Counted from the first letter of the stretch, positions 36,479 through 46,447 are shown. The stretch is DNA of 64,000 nucleotides from Bryobacterales bacterium (GCA_026713545.1 JAPOOG010000099.1:62001-126000); one strand, 5' to 3'. A program made the numbers and translations. Notes: generated from the sequence alone by a model not told the origin.

Positions 36479-39400
36479 CTATGCGGCAGCGGATCGAGAG
36501 TGCCGGCCGAGCATCGCGATAGCTGTCTGTCGGGTCTCTTCGATCGATGCGAGCTTGATTTGCTCATAGCCGCGGATACGGTCCGGAAGCCGGGCGATCT
36601 CGACGGCTGTCTCCAGGTTCGCGGCGGTCAAGGTCGGCAACAAACCACGAATCATCTCTTCGTACCAGCCGATCAACGCCCTCTCTTGACGGCGCAAATG
36701 GGCGTAGCCAAAAAGGTCCAGCACGCTGCCGCGGAGGAACTTCATCGCGGCCAGCGTCTTGAGGAAGGGACGAGCCCACGGTCCCAGCGAGAGTTTCCGC
36801 TTGAGCCCCATCGCACGGAGCAAGGGTGGATGAAGATGATAGACCTGTTTGACGGGCGCCTCGAACATTGCTTTGACCTGCTCGCCGAGGTCAGGCAGCG
36901 TAAGAAGCCGCGCGACCTCGTACTCGTCCTTGTAGGCCATCAACTTGTGGCTGTACCGCGCAACGGCTTCCGTCAGAACGGTGCTGCCGGGGGCAACCGC
37001 TTGCTCGGCTCGGCGGGCTTCAGCAACGAGCTGTTCGTACCGTCTGGCGTAGGCCGTGTTCTGGAACGAGACGAGCTCATCGGTGAAAAGCCGGATGCGG
37101 CCTTCAAGAGTTCGTGGAGCTTTCGCGGGCCGCTCGGGCGCGGCGAGGCTTTCGACCTTCGACGGATCGGCGACGTATTGGCGGCCGTGGCGAAAGGCGG
37201 CCACGTTACGGTCGACCTGGACGCCGTTCAGGCGAATCGACTCCTCGATGGATGACGCTCGAAGAGGAAGCAAGCCCGCTTGGTAGGCTGCGCCGAGCAG
37301 GAACACATTGGTCTGGAGATGCCCGCCGAACAGCGATTCGGCAAGCCGGGATGCATCCAGGAAGATGCTCTGCTCGCCGCGCGTGTGCTCGCGGACGGCG
37401 CGAGCGAAGGAGCCGTCAGCCGAAAGAACGGTGAGCCCCTTACGGATCGACTCGTGGGTCGGGATTTCATGCGAGTTGACCACCGCCGCGGTGCGTTCGG
37501 CACTCGGGCGGCAGAGGTTGGCCGCGGCTGCAGCGCCCATCGCATCGAAGCCCAGCAGCAGGTCAGCGGCGCCGTAACTGATGCGGTTGGATTCTTCGAT
37601 CGGTTCCTCTCCGATCACAAGATGGGAGACGACGGCCCCGCCTTTCTGCGCCAGACCGGTCTGATCGAGAGTCGTGGTGCATTTGCCGTCGAGCAAGGCG
37701 GCCGTCGCGAGCACAGCGTTGATGGTGACGACGCCGGTCCCGCCGATTCCCGGCATCAGAATGCGATAGGACCGCCCGGCCGTGACTTTCTCCACGGGCT
37801 CGGCCACCGTCGCCGCGGGCAGATCGGGCAGTGGACGCTTCCTGAGGCCGGTCCCTTCCTCGACCATGACGCTGACAAATGACGGACAGTCCCCTAGAGC
37901 GCAGGTATAGTCCGCGTTGCAGGATGACTGGTGGATGCGTGTCTTCGGGCCAAACTCCGTTTCCACCGGGTGCAGCGACACGCAGTTCGATTTCGCGACG
38001 CAGTCGCCGCAGCCTTCGCAAACGCGCTCGTTGACCATCAGCCGCCGGACCGGTTGCGCCATGAGGCCTCGATTGCGGCGGCGGCGTTTCTCGGCGGCGC
38101 ACATCTGGTCATAGATCATCACCGTGACGCCGGGTGTCCGTTCGAGATCTCTCAGGACAAGATCCAGATCCTCACGAGGGCGCACCTCTGTGATCTCCGC
38201 TAAACCGTTGCGGTTCTCATAACGGGTGAGGTCGTCGGTCAGCAGAGCGATTCGCTTGACTCCATCGGCTTCCAACTCGCGCGTCAGGGCCGGAATCGGC
38301 AAGCTGCCGGCGATGTCCTGACCGCCCGTCATCGCGACGGTGCCGTTGTAGAGGATTTTGTAGGTGATGTTGACGTTCGCCGAAACTGCGGCGTTGACCG
38401 CCATGCGCCCGGAGTGAAAATACGTTCCGTCGCCGAGGTTCTGAAAGATATGATCCATGCCGCTGAACGGGGACGCGCCGATCCAAGCGGCTCCCTCACC
38501 GCCCATCTGAGCGATGTACTCGATGCCCCGGTTGGCCTCCCCGAGCGACGCCGCCATGCCATGACAGCCGATGCCTCCGCCGGCGATCTGACCCTCGAGT
38601 AGATAGGTCGAGCGGTTGTGAGGACACCCTGAGCAGTAGCTCGGAATGCGCGGCGGTGCGGACTTGCTTTGGACAAAGCGCTTTTCGATTTCGGCCAACT
38701 CGGCCAAGCGGCGATCGATGCCTTCACCACGGCCCAACCAGCGGCCCAGAGCTCTGGTGATGATCTCGGCGTCCAACTCCCCGCTGGCGGGCAGCAACTC
38801 ATCCCCTGCGGGATCAAGCTTGCCCCAAATCGCCGGCCGCCGCCCGAAGTGATACAGCAACTCCCGCAATTGCAGCTCGATGAAACTGCGCTTCTCTTCG
38901 ATCACCAGGACGCGGTCGAGCCCCCCGGCGAACTCATTGATGATCGTCGGCTCCAAAGGAAAGACCATCCCCAACTTGAGAATCCGGATACCGGACGCCT
39001 CGAGTTCGGCCGGCCCGATACCGATGTTGCGGAAGGCCGACATCAAGTCGTAATAGCTCTTTCCGGCAGTGATGATGCCCAGGCGGTCATCGTTGTGCCT
39101 CGGTCTGATCTGGTTAATGTGGTTGCAACGCGCGAATTCTTTCGCGGCCGCCATGCGCTGGTAATGCAATTCCCGTTCGAGCCGCAGCGAGATGGGGATG
39201 ATCAGCAGCGGGTTCATCACCTTTTCGTAGCGCTCACCGTCGATCAGGAGATCCGGCTCGACGATGGGGACTCGATCCGGCGACACCTCGACGGTGCCCC
39301 CGCCGTCGCAAATGTCCGTGGAAACCTTGATGCCCGTCCAGGCGCCCGTGTAGCGAGAGAGCGCGATGCCCCACAGGCCGTAGTCGAGCACTTCTTGCGT

Positions 39401-39922
39401 GTTGCCGGGAGTCAGTGTCGGCAGGGCGTGGTTGTAGAACGAGATTTCGCTCTGATGGGGGATCGTCGAGCTCTTCGAGACGTGATCGTCGCCCGCGAGC
39501 GCCAGTGCGCCGCAGTTGCTGCCGGTTCCTGCGAGATTGGCGTGTCGAAAGACGTCACCGCTGCGGTCGACACCGGGTCCCTTGCCGTACCAGATGCCGA
39601 CCACGCCATCGACTTGCGGGTCGGGAAGGGCTTGAAAGATCTGGCTCCCCATGACCGACGTGGCGGCCAAGTCCTCGTTGACCCCGGGCAGGAAGCGGAT
39701 GTTGTGGTCAGAGAGATGTTTGCCGACACGAGCGAGAGCGAGATCGTATCCTCCGAGGGGCGAGCCCTCATAGCCGGAGATCCACGTCGCCGTCTTCAGA
39801 CCCGCGCGGCGGTCACGGCGCATCTGCTCGATCGGCAGGCGCACGAGGGCCTGGATTCCGGTCATGTAAACGCTGCCGGATTCCAGTGTGTACTTGTCGT
39901 CCAGAGAGAAATCGCGCGGCAT
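36479..39922 (-). CDS. indolepyruvate ferredoxin oxidoreductase, fused alpha/beta/gamma
   Basis: A 1147-residue cytoplasmic enzyme that oxidatively decarboxylates aryl- or branched-chain 2-oxo acids (from amino-acid transamination) to acyl-CoA, reducing ferredoxin. The TPP-dependent halves are in order: pyrimidine-binding start (GIQALVRLPIEQ, GYEGSPLGGYD), CSGCPHN and GGGIGCHGM, the TPP motif region (MGGEGAAWIGASPF through NGTVAMTGGQD), a cysteine-rich ferredoxin segment (CEGCGDC, CALGDCPS), and a gamma-type domain (MPGIGGTGVVTINAVLA). ATG 39922 begins MPRDFSLDDKYTLE, typical. It is monocistronic and divergent from the zinc dehydrogenase. Confidence 0.94.
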   Translation of the reverse strand: MPRDFSLDDKYTLESGSVYMTGIQALVRLPIEQMRRDRRAGLKTATWISGYEGSPLGGYDLALARVGKHLSDHNIRFLPGVNEDLAATSVMGSQIFQALPDPQVDGVVGIWYGKGPGVDRSGDVFRHANLAGTGSNCGALALAGDDHVSKSSTIPHQSEISFYNHALPTLTPGNTQEVLDYGLWGIALSRYTGAWTGIKVSTDICDGGGTVEVSPDRVPIVEPDLLIDGERYEKVMNPLLIIPISLRLERELHYQRMAAAKEFARCNHINQIRPRHNDDRLGIITAGKSYYDLMSAFRNIGIGPAELEASGIRILKLGMVFPLEPTIINEFAGGLDRVLVIEEKRSFIELQLRELLYHFGRRPAIWGKLDPAGDELLPASGELDAEIITRALGRWLGRGEGIDRRLAELAEIEKRFVQSKSAPPRIPSYCSGCPHNRSTYLLEGQIAGGGIGCHGMAASLGEANRGIEYIAQMGGEGAAWIGASPFSGMDHIFQNLGDGTYFHSGRMAVNAAVSANVNITYKILYNGTVAMTGGQDIAGSLPIPALTRELEADGVKRIALLTDDLTRYENRNGLAEITEVRPREDLDLVLRDLERTPGVTVMIYDQMCAAEKRRRRNRGLMAQPVRRLMVNERVCEGCGDCVAKSNCVSLHPVETEFGPKTRIHQSSCNADYTCALGDCPSFVSVMVEEGTGLRKRPLPDLPAATVAEPVEKVTAGRSYRILMPGIGGTGVVTINAVLATAALLDGKCTTTLDQTGLAQKGGAVVSHLVIGEEPIEESNRISYGAADLLLGFDAMGAAAAANLCRPSAERTAAVVNSHEIPTHESIRKGLTVLSADGSFARAVREHTRGEQSIFLDASRLAESLFGGHLQTNVFLLGAAYQAGLLPLRASSIEESIRLNGVQVDRNVAAFRHGRQYVADPSKVESLAAPERPAKAPRTLEGRIRLFTDELVSFQNTAYARRYEQLVAEARRAEQAVAPGSTVLTEAVARYSHKLMAYKDEYEVARLLTLPDLGEQVKAMFEAPVKQVYHLHPPLLRAMGLKRKLSLGPWARPFLKTLAAMKFLRGSVLDLFGYAHLRRQERALIGWYEEMIRGLLPTLTAANLETAVEIARLPDRIRGYEQIKLASIEETRQTAIAMLGRHSRSAAA

Positions 39923-40092
39923 GCGGGAAGCGACTCTCACTCTACAACACAAAAGACGCGACTCAAGCTTTCCTGCTTGCAGCACGACGATCGGCGGCGC
40001 AGCCGAGCCAGCCGGTGCTGGATGCGGCGGGCAGTCTCGTACAAGAGGTTACAATCGAACGATATCCCGAAGCTCTCTCCGCTCCAAAGGCT

Positions 40093-41127
40093 ATGAAGGC
40101 TCTCCAACTTGTCGCTCCGCGTACGCTTGAAGTGTCCACGATGCCAGACCCGCCCGAGCCGGGCCGCGGGGAAGTTCTGGTCCGCATCCGAGCCTGCGGC
40201 GTTTGCGGCAGTGATATGCACTACTACCTGGAAGACGTTTGCGCCGGCACGAAGGCGGTCTACCCATCGGTTCTCGGCCACGAACCGGCGGGCTCGATCG
40301 AGCAGATCGGACCGGGAGTCGAACATCTCGCAGCAGGAACGCCCGTCGCCGTTGAGCCGGCGCTCACGTGCGGACAATGCGAACCTTGCAGGATCGGTCG
40401 TCCAAACCTCTGCCTGAACTCGCGATTCCTGGGCGGAGTACAGGGTCCCGGCCTGTTGCGGGAGTACGCCGTCGTGCCCGCGCACAACGTCGTCCCTCTT
40501 CCCGAAGGCATGAGCTTCAGCGAAGCTACCGTGATCGAGCCGTTGGCCATACTTGTTCATAGCGTCGAGTTGGCGGGTCTCCAGATGGGTGAGACGGTGC
40601 TCGTGATGGGCGCGGGACCGATTGGCGTGCTGGGCGTAGCCACGGCGAAGATCGCCGGTGCTTCGCGTATCATCGCCGCGGACCGGATCGAGCATCGTCT
40701 GGCAACCGCCCGGGAAGCCGGAGCTGACGCTGCGGTCCATGTCGACCGTGAGTCGGTGCGGGATGCCGTGATGGACCTGACCCACGGCTTGGGCGTCCAT
40801 GTCGCCATCGACGCCGCCGGCAAGCCCGACTCCATCAACGCGGCTCTGCACTGCCTGCGGTTCGGCGGTCGCTTGGTGATTATCGGGATTCCCTCACAGC
40901 AGTTCGTCGGAGTGGACCTCTGGCGGGCCATGCATCAGGAAATCAGCATCCATGTCCAGAAGCGCTCGAATGCCAACGATCACGAAGCGCTTGGCATGCT
41001 GGTTCGCGGTCAGATCGACACCGGCCGATTCATAACGCACCATGTTCCACTGCGGGAAGGAGTGAAGGCGTTCGAAGCGGTGGCCAACTATTCGGACGGC
41101 GTGTTGAAGGCGGTGGTTGAACTGTAG
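40093..41127 (+). CDS. zinc-dependent medium-chain alcohol/polyol dehydrogenase
   Basis: A 344-residue NAD(P)-dependent dehydrogenase. The catalytic zinc motif CGVCGSD (Cys35) and GHE (His63), structural zinc cysteines at 93, 96, 99 and 107, and the Rossmann motif GAGPIGVLG are all present. Overall it looks like sorbitol/threonine dehydrogenases. ATG 40093 has AAAGG upstream. It is divergent from the indolepyruvate oxidoreductase and convergent with the S41 homologue, so the substrate is not shown by context. Confidence 0.9.
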   Translation: MKALQLVAPRTLEVSTMPDPPEPGRGEVLVRIRACGVCGSDMHYYLEDVCAGTKAVYPSVLGHEPAGSIEQIGPGVEHLAAGTPVAVEPALTCGQCEPCRIGRPNLCLNSRFLGGVQGPGLLREYAVVPAHNVVPLPEGMSFSEATVIEPLAILVHSVELAGLQMGETVLVMGAGPIGVLGVATAKIAGASRIIAADRIEHRLATAREAGADAAVHVDRESVRDAVMDLTHGLGVHVAIDAAGKPDSINAALHCLRFGGRLVIIGIPSQQFVGVDLWRAMHQEISIHVQKRSNANDHEALGMLVRGQIDTGRFITHHVPLREGVKAFEAVANYSDGVLKAVVEL

Positions 41128-41134
41128 GCGCAGC

Positions 41135-42397
41135 CTATGCGGCCTTCTTGGCCGGTTCTTCCTCGGAGGTCTTCAGGATCTCGATCGCCTTCTTGAGATA
41201 GGGGTCCTTGTCAGGATCACCTTCGAGAGCTTCCGGTGCAGTGTCGGATTGCACTTCGATCAGCTCCATCTCCGACAGCCGGTAGCGGCGAAGTTCGGAG
41301 GCGGAAACCGGATCGGACGGCTCGACGCCGCCATCCTGGAAGGCATCCCCCGTAGACCGGTGGTATTTGGCAACGGAGAGGATTAACGCCGACCCGTCTT
41401 CGAGGGAGATCGTCTTTTGATAGGCAGCCAAACCGTAGGTTCGCTCACCGGCGACCTTACCCCGGCCCGTGTCGAGAATCGCGGCCGCCGCGATTTCGGC
41501 GCCGCCGGCGGTTGCGCGGTCGGTGATAAACACAACCGGGAGATTCGTCAAAGTGTTGTCCGCTTTGGCGATGAAGATTTCTTCAGGATGCCTTTGCCCC
41601 TTGAGCGAGGCAAGCTTTCCTTTCCGGATGAAGTAGTCGGCCAATAATAGACCTTGCTCGGGGTTTCCCAGAGCATTGCCCCTCAGGTCGAGGATGAGCT
41701 TGCCGATTTCTGCCGACTCCAGAGACTTGATGGCGGCCGCAACCTGATGTACACGTTCGGAATCCAACACGTCCAGATCGATATATCCGATTCCATCGCC
41801 CAGTTTCTTGCTGGTAACCGAAGGCAATGTGACCTTCACGCGGACCACTGCATATTCCTCGGGCTCATCGGGTTGACGCGCGGGGCGAACGAGCAGACGC
41901 ACTCGCGAGCCTGGTATCCCGCTCAGAACGCTCTGCATGTAGGCGGGCGCCATCGAACGAGTGCTCACGCCGTCAATCGCCTCAATCAGGTCCCCTTTCC
42001 GGATACCGGCTTTGTCGGCCGGCGAGTCCGGCACGACATACAAGATCTGGGTGTAGGAAAGTCGTTGTTTGAAGACAACGAGTCCGGTCGAAAGCCCGGT
42101 GCCGAGGTCCTCGTTTCCACGGCTCTTCTCGAAAACCTGATACTGCTCGGCCGTCAGGTAGCTGGAAAGCGGATCGAGGTATTCGACCAGGCCTTGGATC
42201 GCGCCGCGCGTCACCTTGTCCATGTTCGGTTCCTCGACATAGTCTCCTTTGATCCGCGCCAGAACTTCCGTATAAACCTGCAGCGGACGATACGCGCCTT
42301 CTCCCTCCTTGCTCTTACCCATCAAGGCGCCGATGACGAGCATGACCGTCAACAGCGTGGACGCGAACACGACCACAAACTTTGCTCGAGCATTCAT
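41135..42397 (-). CDS. S41 C-terminal-processing peptidase homologue, catalytic residues missing
   Basis: A 420-residue protein with an N-terminal membrane anchor (FVVVFASTLLTVMLVIGAL), a PDZ-type region (about 105-190, SPADKAGIRKGDLIEAIDG) and an S41 protease fold (KLILDLRGN, VVFITDRATAGGAEIAAA, GERTYGLAAYQ). In active CtpA-type enzymes the motif TASASEI carries the catalytic Ser and GKGxxQ the general-base Lys. Here they read TAGGAEI (298 is Gly) and GLAAYQ (323 is Leu), so the Ser-Lys dyad is absent. It is probably a non-proteolytic scaffold or chaperone-like regulator. ATG 42397 is chosen. Confidence 0.9.
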   Translation of the reverse strand: MNARAKFVVVFASTLLTVMLVIGALMGKSKEGEGAYRPLQVYTEVLARIKGDYVEEPNMDKVTRGAIQGLVEYLDPLSSYLTAEQYQVFEKSRGNEDLGTGLSTGLVVFKQRLSYTQILYVVPDSPADKAGIRKGDLIEAIDGVSTRSMAPAYMQSVLSGIPGSRVRLLVRPARQPDEPEEYAVVRVKVTLPSVTSKKLGDGIGYIDLDVLDSERVHQVAAAIKSLESAEIGKLILDLRGNALGNPEQGLLLADYFIRKGKLASLKGQRHPEEIFIAKADNTLTNLPVVFITDRATAGGAEIAAAAILDTGRGKVAGERTYGLAAYQKTISLEDGSALILSVAKYHRSTGDAFQDGGVEPSDPVSASELRRYRLSEMELIEVQSDTAPEALEGDPDKDPYLKKAIEILKTSEEEPAKKAA

Positions 42398-42520
42398 CAG
42401 GGATGATCTCCCCACATCAGGGTCGGGGCGGCCCGGCTGATGTTCTCCAGTTTCCATGATACTACGTACCGGCCGAGAGGTCGGTTCACAGAAGAAGGAA
42501 AGGAGCCGAAAGGAACCGGC

Positions 42521-43144
42521 CTATCGACGCGTTCGGGCTTGTAATCTGGCGACGTATTCGGGGTAGTTCCGGTAGACCATGATATGGAAGTTCGGCTGCT
42601 TGAACTCCTCCACTGCAAAGAGAAACCCCTTCTGCTTGATCGAAACCAGGACTCGTCTCATCCAACTGATCTGGCTCCCCGTCATGCCCTTCTTCGAGAT
42701 GTCCAGACAGGCGCCCGTGAGATGAACGGACCGTTTCGGACCACGGACGGCGGCGGCGTTCCGATTCCGCCTGCGCAGAGATTGCTGGTATTCGGCTGAG
42801 CGTGTCAGGCCCGTGATCCGCAAAGGTTGTCCGAAGCGAGAGCGGAACTGACTGCTGAGGCGGTCCAGAAACAACTTGGCCCAGGGGCGCAAGTAGCGAT
42901 ACTCGGCCGGAATTCTGTGGATGTAGTAATTCCGCGTCTTGAGAGGAACCTGCTCCAGCAACTGCAACCGCGCAAAGCGCTTGACCATATCGGAGCCTTC
43001 GAAGCGTGACAGCCCGTCCAGATCGGCTCGTTCGTTCTGGATCACCTGTGATCGGAAGTCGGCGCGAAGAGAGGAGCGCGTGGCCCCTGCCGCCTGAGAG
43101 GCGAGCCCTGCTAGTACAACAAAGGTCAGAAATGTTCGGAACAT
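42521..43144 (-). CDS. DUF5715 family, M15-peptidase-like exported protein
   Basis: A 207-residue protein with a signal peptide (FLTFVVLAGLASQAAG). The C-terminal half shows SVHLTGACLDI, matching the SxHxxGxAxD zinc-binding motif of M15 D-Ala-D-Ala carboxypeptidases (VanY-like), plus EEFKQPNFHI with a Glu and a His in the expected later positions. It therefore probably acts on peptidoglycan peptides or is derived from such an enzyme. ATG 43144 is the best start, although GAGG abuts it closely. It is downstream of no obvious operon and precedes the S41 homologue by 123 bases, on the same strand. Confidence 0.8.
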   Translation of the reverse strand: MFRTFLTFVVLAGLASQAAGATRSSLRADFRSQVIQNERADLDGLSRFEGSDMVKRFARLQLLEQVPLKTRNYYIHRIPAEYRYLRPWAKLFLDRLSSQFRSRFGQPLRITGLTRSAEYQQSLRRRNRNAAAVRGPKRSVHLTGACLDISKKGMTGSQISWMRRVLVSIKQKGFLFAVEEFKQPNFHIMVYRNYPEYVARLQARTRR

Positions 43145-43326
43145 CCTCAACAGATTAACATGATTGCAGGTGTTCGCACACCTCAAGGAGATGTGAGTAT
43201 CTCCGGATTGCTCCAAACCTTTCCGGACTTCTTGCAGAGCCTGCCGAGCCCATGGAAGGCAACGCCTTTCAAACCGCTTTCAGGCCTCTGCTAGACTGTG
43301 GAATCTTACTCGCCATCGGCGTCTTG

Positions 43327-43560
43327 ATGAGCAAGCGAGCCGTCTATCTCCTCCTGATTGCACTTGCCCTCCTGCACCAGGACTTTTGGCTTTGGGACGA
43401 TCCGACGCTCGTCCTCGGCTTCCTGCCCGTTGGGCTTGCATATCATGCCGTTTATTCACTCGTTGTCGCTGGAGCCTGGTATCTCACCCTGAGATACGCC
43501 TGGCCATCCGATACGGAAGCCTTCGCCGAAGAGCGCGACGAGGACCTGCCTCGCCCATGA
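43327..43560 (+). CDS. DUF3311 small membrane protein
   Basis: A 77-residue protein with two hydrophobic helices (VYLLLIALALLHQDFWLWDD, LGFLPVGLAYHAVYSLVVAGAWYL). DUF3311 proteins commonly pair with sodium:solute symporters as a small accessory subunit. It overlaps the downstream symporter gene by ATGA (43557-43560). ATG 43327 is chosen, as the longer reading upstream lacks membrane features. Confidence 0.85.
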   Translation: MSKRAVYLLLIALALLHQDFWLWDDPTLVLGFLPVGLAYHAVYSLVVAGAWYLTLRYAWPSDTEAFAEERDEDLPRP

Positions 43561-45137
43561 CATCTCTCGTCATCATGGCGGGCTATCTCAGTCTGCTCGT
43601 TGGCCTGGGCATTGCCGCGAACCGTGTCTTTCGGGGCACTGCCGCCGACTACTTCCTGGCCAGCCATTCGATCGGCCCGGTGCTGCTGATGATGTCGCTG
43701 TTCGGAACCACGATGACCGCCTTCGCACTCGTGGGCAGCACGGGCGAAGCCTATCGTGTCGGCATCGGCGTTTACGGGATGCTGGCTTCCTGGTCGGGAC
43801 TCGTCCACGTGGGAGTGTTCTTCTTCATCGGCATCCGGCTGTGGGCGATCGGCAAGCGCTACGGCTACCTGACCCAGGTGCAGTACTTCCGGGCTCGTTT
43901 CGACAGCGATCTGCTGGGCTTGATTCTCTTCCCGATCCTCGTGACGCTTGTCATTCCCTACCTGCTGATCGGGCTGCTCGGTGCGGGCGGGGTCGTGCAG
44001 TCGTTGACGCAAGGTGCCTTTCCAGGCACCTTCGCGGCTACCAATGGTGGTCTGCCCCCCTGGCTGACAGGACTGATCGTCTCTTGCGCCGTCCTTTCCT
44101 ACGTATTCTTTGGCGGACTCCGGGGTGCGGCATGGGCCAACACCTTTCAGACGGCAGTGTTCATGCTCACCGGACTGCTGGCTTTCTGGCTGATCTCCTC
44201 GAAACTGGGAGGACTGGCCGCCGCGAGCCGCCAGGTTTTCGAATCCCATCCCGAAAGGCTGATGCGGGCCGACAGCGTCACACAGCTCCAATTCTTCACC
44301 TATTTCTTCATCCCTCTGTCGGTCGGCATGTTCCCTCATGTTTTTCAGCACTGGCTCACCGCCCGATCGGCCAAGACGTTTCGGTTGAGCATTGTGATGC
44401 ATCCGATTTTTATTCTGATCGTCTGGGCCCCCTGTGTCCTGATTGGTGTGTGGGCAACGTCCGCTGCGCTACCGGACGGCTCGCTCATTGTGCCCCCAGG
44501 TTCCCCCAGGAACACCGAACTTGCGACCATGGTCCACACCCTGACCACCCCCGTGATTGGTGGACTACTCGGCGCCGGCATCCTGGCCGCCATCATGTCG
44601 TCGCTCGACTCACAGTTCTTCTGCCTCGGGACCATGTTCACGACCGACATCGTCGCGCACTACTTCGGCGAAGGCCGCTTCGGTGACCGCCGGCGTGTTC
44701 TTCTGGGGAGAAGCTTCATCGTGGCCATCGTCGCGATCACCTACTTGCTGTCGCTCACCGAGCCGCGGCAGGTCTTCCCTGTCGGCGTCTGGTGCTTTAC
44801 CGGCTTTGCGGGCCTGTTCCCGCTGGTGTGCGCCGCGCTGTATTGGAGGCGTTGCACGAAGGCAGGGGCAATCGTATGTGTTGCGGCCACGGCGGTCGCA
44901 TGGGCGCTGCTCTTTCGCGCATCGGGGTATGGTGTTGACGGGTCGTATTTGTTTTTGGGGATGTTGCCTGTCGCCACGGTCCTCACAATCTCGCTCCTCA
45001 CGCTGGTCGGCGTTTCGTTGGTTACCGCTACGCCCTCAGAGGCAACGCTCCACAAATTCTTCCCGCCTGCCAACATAGCGGCTCACCCTCCCATCGAGAC
45101 CGCAGCCCCAGCGACGGACCAAGGTGAGCGCCCGTGA
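43557..45137 (+). CDS. sodium:solute symporter family protein
   Basis: A 526-residue transporter with at least 12 hydrophobic helices and SSS-family landmarks: FLASHSIGPVLLMMSLFGTTMTAFALVG, SYVFFGGLRGAAWANTFQTAVFM, PHVFQHWLTARS and MSSLDSQFFCLGTM. It should take up a small organic solute with Na+. The last 40 residues form a hydrophilic tail. It is coupled to DUF3311 upstream and overlaps the glycosyltransferase gene by GTGA. Confidence 0.92.
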   Translation: MTSLVIMAGYLSLLVGLGIAANRVFRGTAADYFLASHSIGPVLLMMSLFGTTMTAFALVGSTGEAYRVGIGVYGMLASWSGLVHVGVFFFIGIRLWAIGKRYGYLTQVQYFRARFDSDLLGLILFPILVTLVIPYLLIGLLGAGGVVQSLTQGAFPGTFAATNGGLPPWLTGLIVSCAVLSYVFFGGLRGAAWANTFQTAVFMLTGLLAFWLISSKLGGLAAASRQVFESHPERLMRADSVTQLQFFTYFFIPLSVGMFPHVFQHWLTARSAKTFRLSIVMHPIFILIVWAPCVLIGVWATSAALPDGSLIVPPGSPRNTELATMVHTLTTPVIGGLLGAGILAAIMSSLDSQFFCLGTMFTTDIVAHYFGEGRFGDRRRVLLGRSFIVAIVAITYLLSLTEPRQVFPVGVWCFTGFAGLFPLVCAALYWRRCTKAGAIVCVAATAVAWALLFRASGYGVDGSYLFLGMLPVATVLTISLLTLVGVSLVTATPSEATLHKFFPPANIAAHPPIETAAPATDQGERP

Positions 45138-46441
45138 AGATCGCCTACATTACCGCGGGAGCCGGCGGTACGATCTGCGGCAACTGCCTGCGGGACAACA
45201 CGTTGGCGCGGGCCCTGATCGATCTGGGCCACGAGGTCCAATTGATTCCTACTTACACCCCGATCCGCACGGACGAGCAGGACGTGAGTTCGACGCGGGT
45301 GTTCCTTGGGGGTTTGAAGATCTACCTGCAACAGGTATTGCCGGCACTCCGTTTTGTTCCGCGGCCGCTCAGCGGCTTGTTGGACCGGCCCGAGCTGCTG
45401 CAGTGGATCTCCCGCTTCGCCGTTAGCACTCGGCCGGAAGAGCTCGGTGCGATGACGGTTGGCGTGTTGGAAGGAGAAACCGGGCCGTACCGGCGGGAGT
45501 TCGATCCGCTCGTGGACTGGCTGGCGGCCTGGCAGCCGGACGTGGTTCACATCACGAACTCGATGCTCGCCGGGGTCGCTCCGATGCTCAAGAAGCGCTT
45601 GCGCTCGGCGGTCGTTTGTTCTCTGCAAGGCGAAGACTTGTTCCTGTCGAGCATGCCGTCTCCCTACCGCGAGCGGGCCTTTGCCCTGTTGCCCGAGCTG
45701 GCAGGATCGATGGATGTGTTTGTCTCGCCCAGCCGCGCTCACGCCGAAGAGATGGCGGGGCACCTCGCGGTTCATCCCGACAAGGTTCCGGTTGTCCACT
45801 CCGGCATTGATTTGGTGGGTTATGCCGGTCGGCAACGGCGTGCCGTCGACGAGTTCGTGGTGGGGTATCTTGCGCGGGTCGCCCCTGAGAAGGGCCTGCG
45901 GACACTGGCGAATGCGGTGGCCAACCTGCGAGCCATGAACACCTTCGGAAGGCCGCGCATCCGGCTCCGAGTGGCGGGTTGGCTCAGTCCCGAGCATCGA
46001 TCCTTTCTCGCCGACGTTGAACGACAGGTGCAAGACGCCGGTTTCGCTGAAGACTTCGAGTATGTCGGCGAAGTTGACCGCGAGCAGAAAATCGCTTTTC
46101 TCAACGGACTTGATGTACTGTCCGTGCCCACTTCCTACGGAGCTCCCAAGGGCCTCTACGTGCTGGAAGCGTGGGCTTGCGGCGTGCCGGTGGTACAGCC
46201 GCGGATCGGGGTCTTCCCCGAATTGATCGACGCCACCGGAGGCGGACTGCTGTGCGAGCCGGGAGACGCCGCCGACTTGGCGAAGAACCTCGAGATGCTC
46301 ATGACCTACCCGGAGATGGCCGAGGAGATGGGCACTCTTGGCCGGCGCAAGGTTCAAGATTATTTCCACAGCAAACGTATGGCCGGGCAAATGCTGACCC
46401 TGTACGAAAACCTGACGCCGTATCGAGAGAGGAGACTCTAG
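45134..46441 (+). CDS. GT4-type glycosyltransferase
   Basis: A 435-residue GT-B-fold enzyme that moves a sugar from a nucleotide sugar to an unknown acceptor. Evidence is the N-terminal Rossmann start (MKIAYITAGAGGTICGN), GEDLFLS, the hinge (DKVPVVHSGIDL), GYLARVAPEKGL, and the nucleotide-sugar site PTSYGAPKGLYVLEAWACGVPVVQP. The GTG start at 45134 overlaps the symporter stop by four bases. The thioesterase gene follows six bases after its stop, so these four genes look like one transcript. Confidence 0.9.
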   Translation: MKIAYITAGAGGTICGNCLRDNTLARALIDLGHEVQLIPTYTPIRTDEQDVSSTRVFLGGLKIYLQQVLPALRFVPRPLSGLLDRPELLQWISRFAVSTRPEELGAMTVGVLEGETGPYRREFDPLVDWLAAWQPDVVHITNSMLAGVAPMLKKRLRSAVVCSLQGEDLFLSSMPSPYRERAFALLPELAGSMDVFVSPSRAHAEEMAGHLAVHPDKVPVVHSGIDLVGYAGRQRRAVDEFVVGYLARVAPEKGLRTLANAVANLRAMNTFGRPRIRLRVAGWLSPEHRSFLADVERQVQDAGFAEDFEYVGEVDREQKIAFLNGLDVLSVPTSYGAPKGLYVLEAWACGVPVVQPRIGVFPELIDATGGGLLCEPGDAADLAKNLEMLMTYPEMAEEMGTLGRRKVQDYFHSKRMAGQMLTLYENLTPYRERRL

Positions 46442-46447
46442 CCCGTC

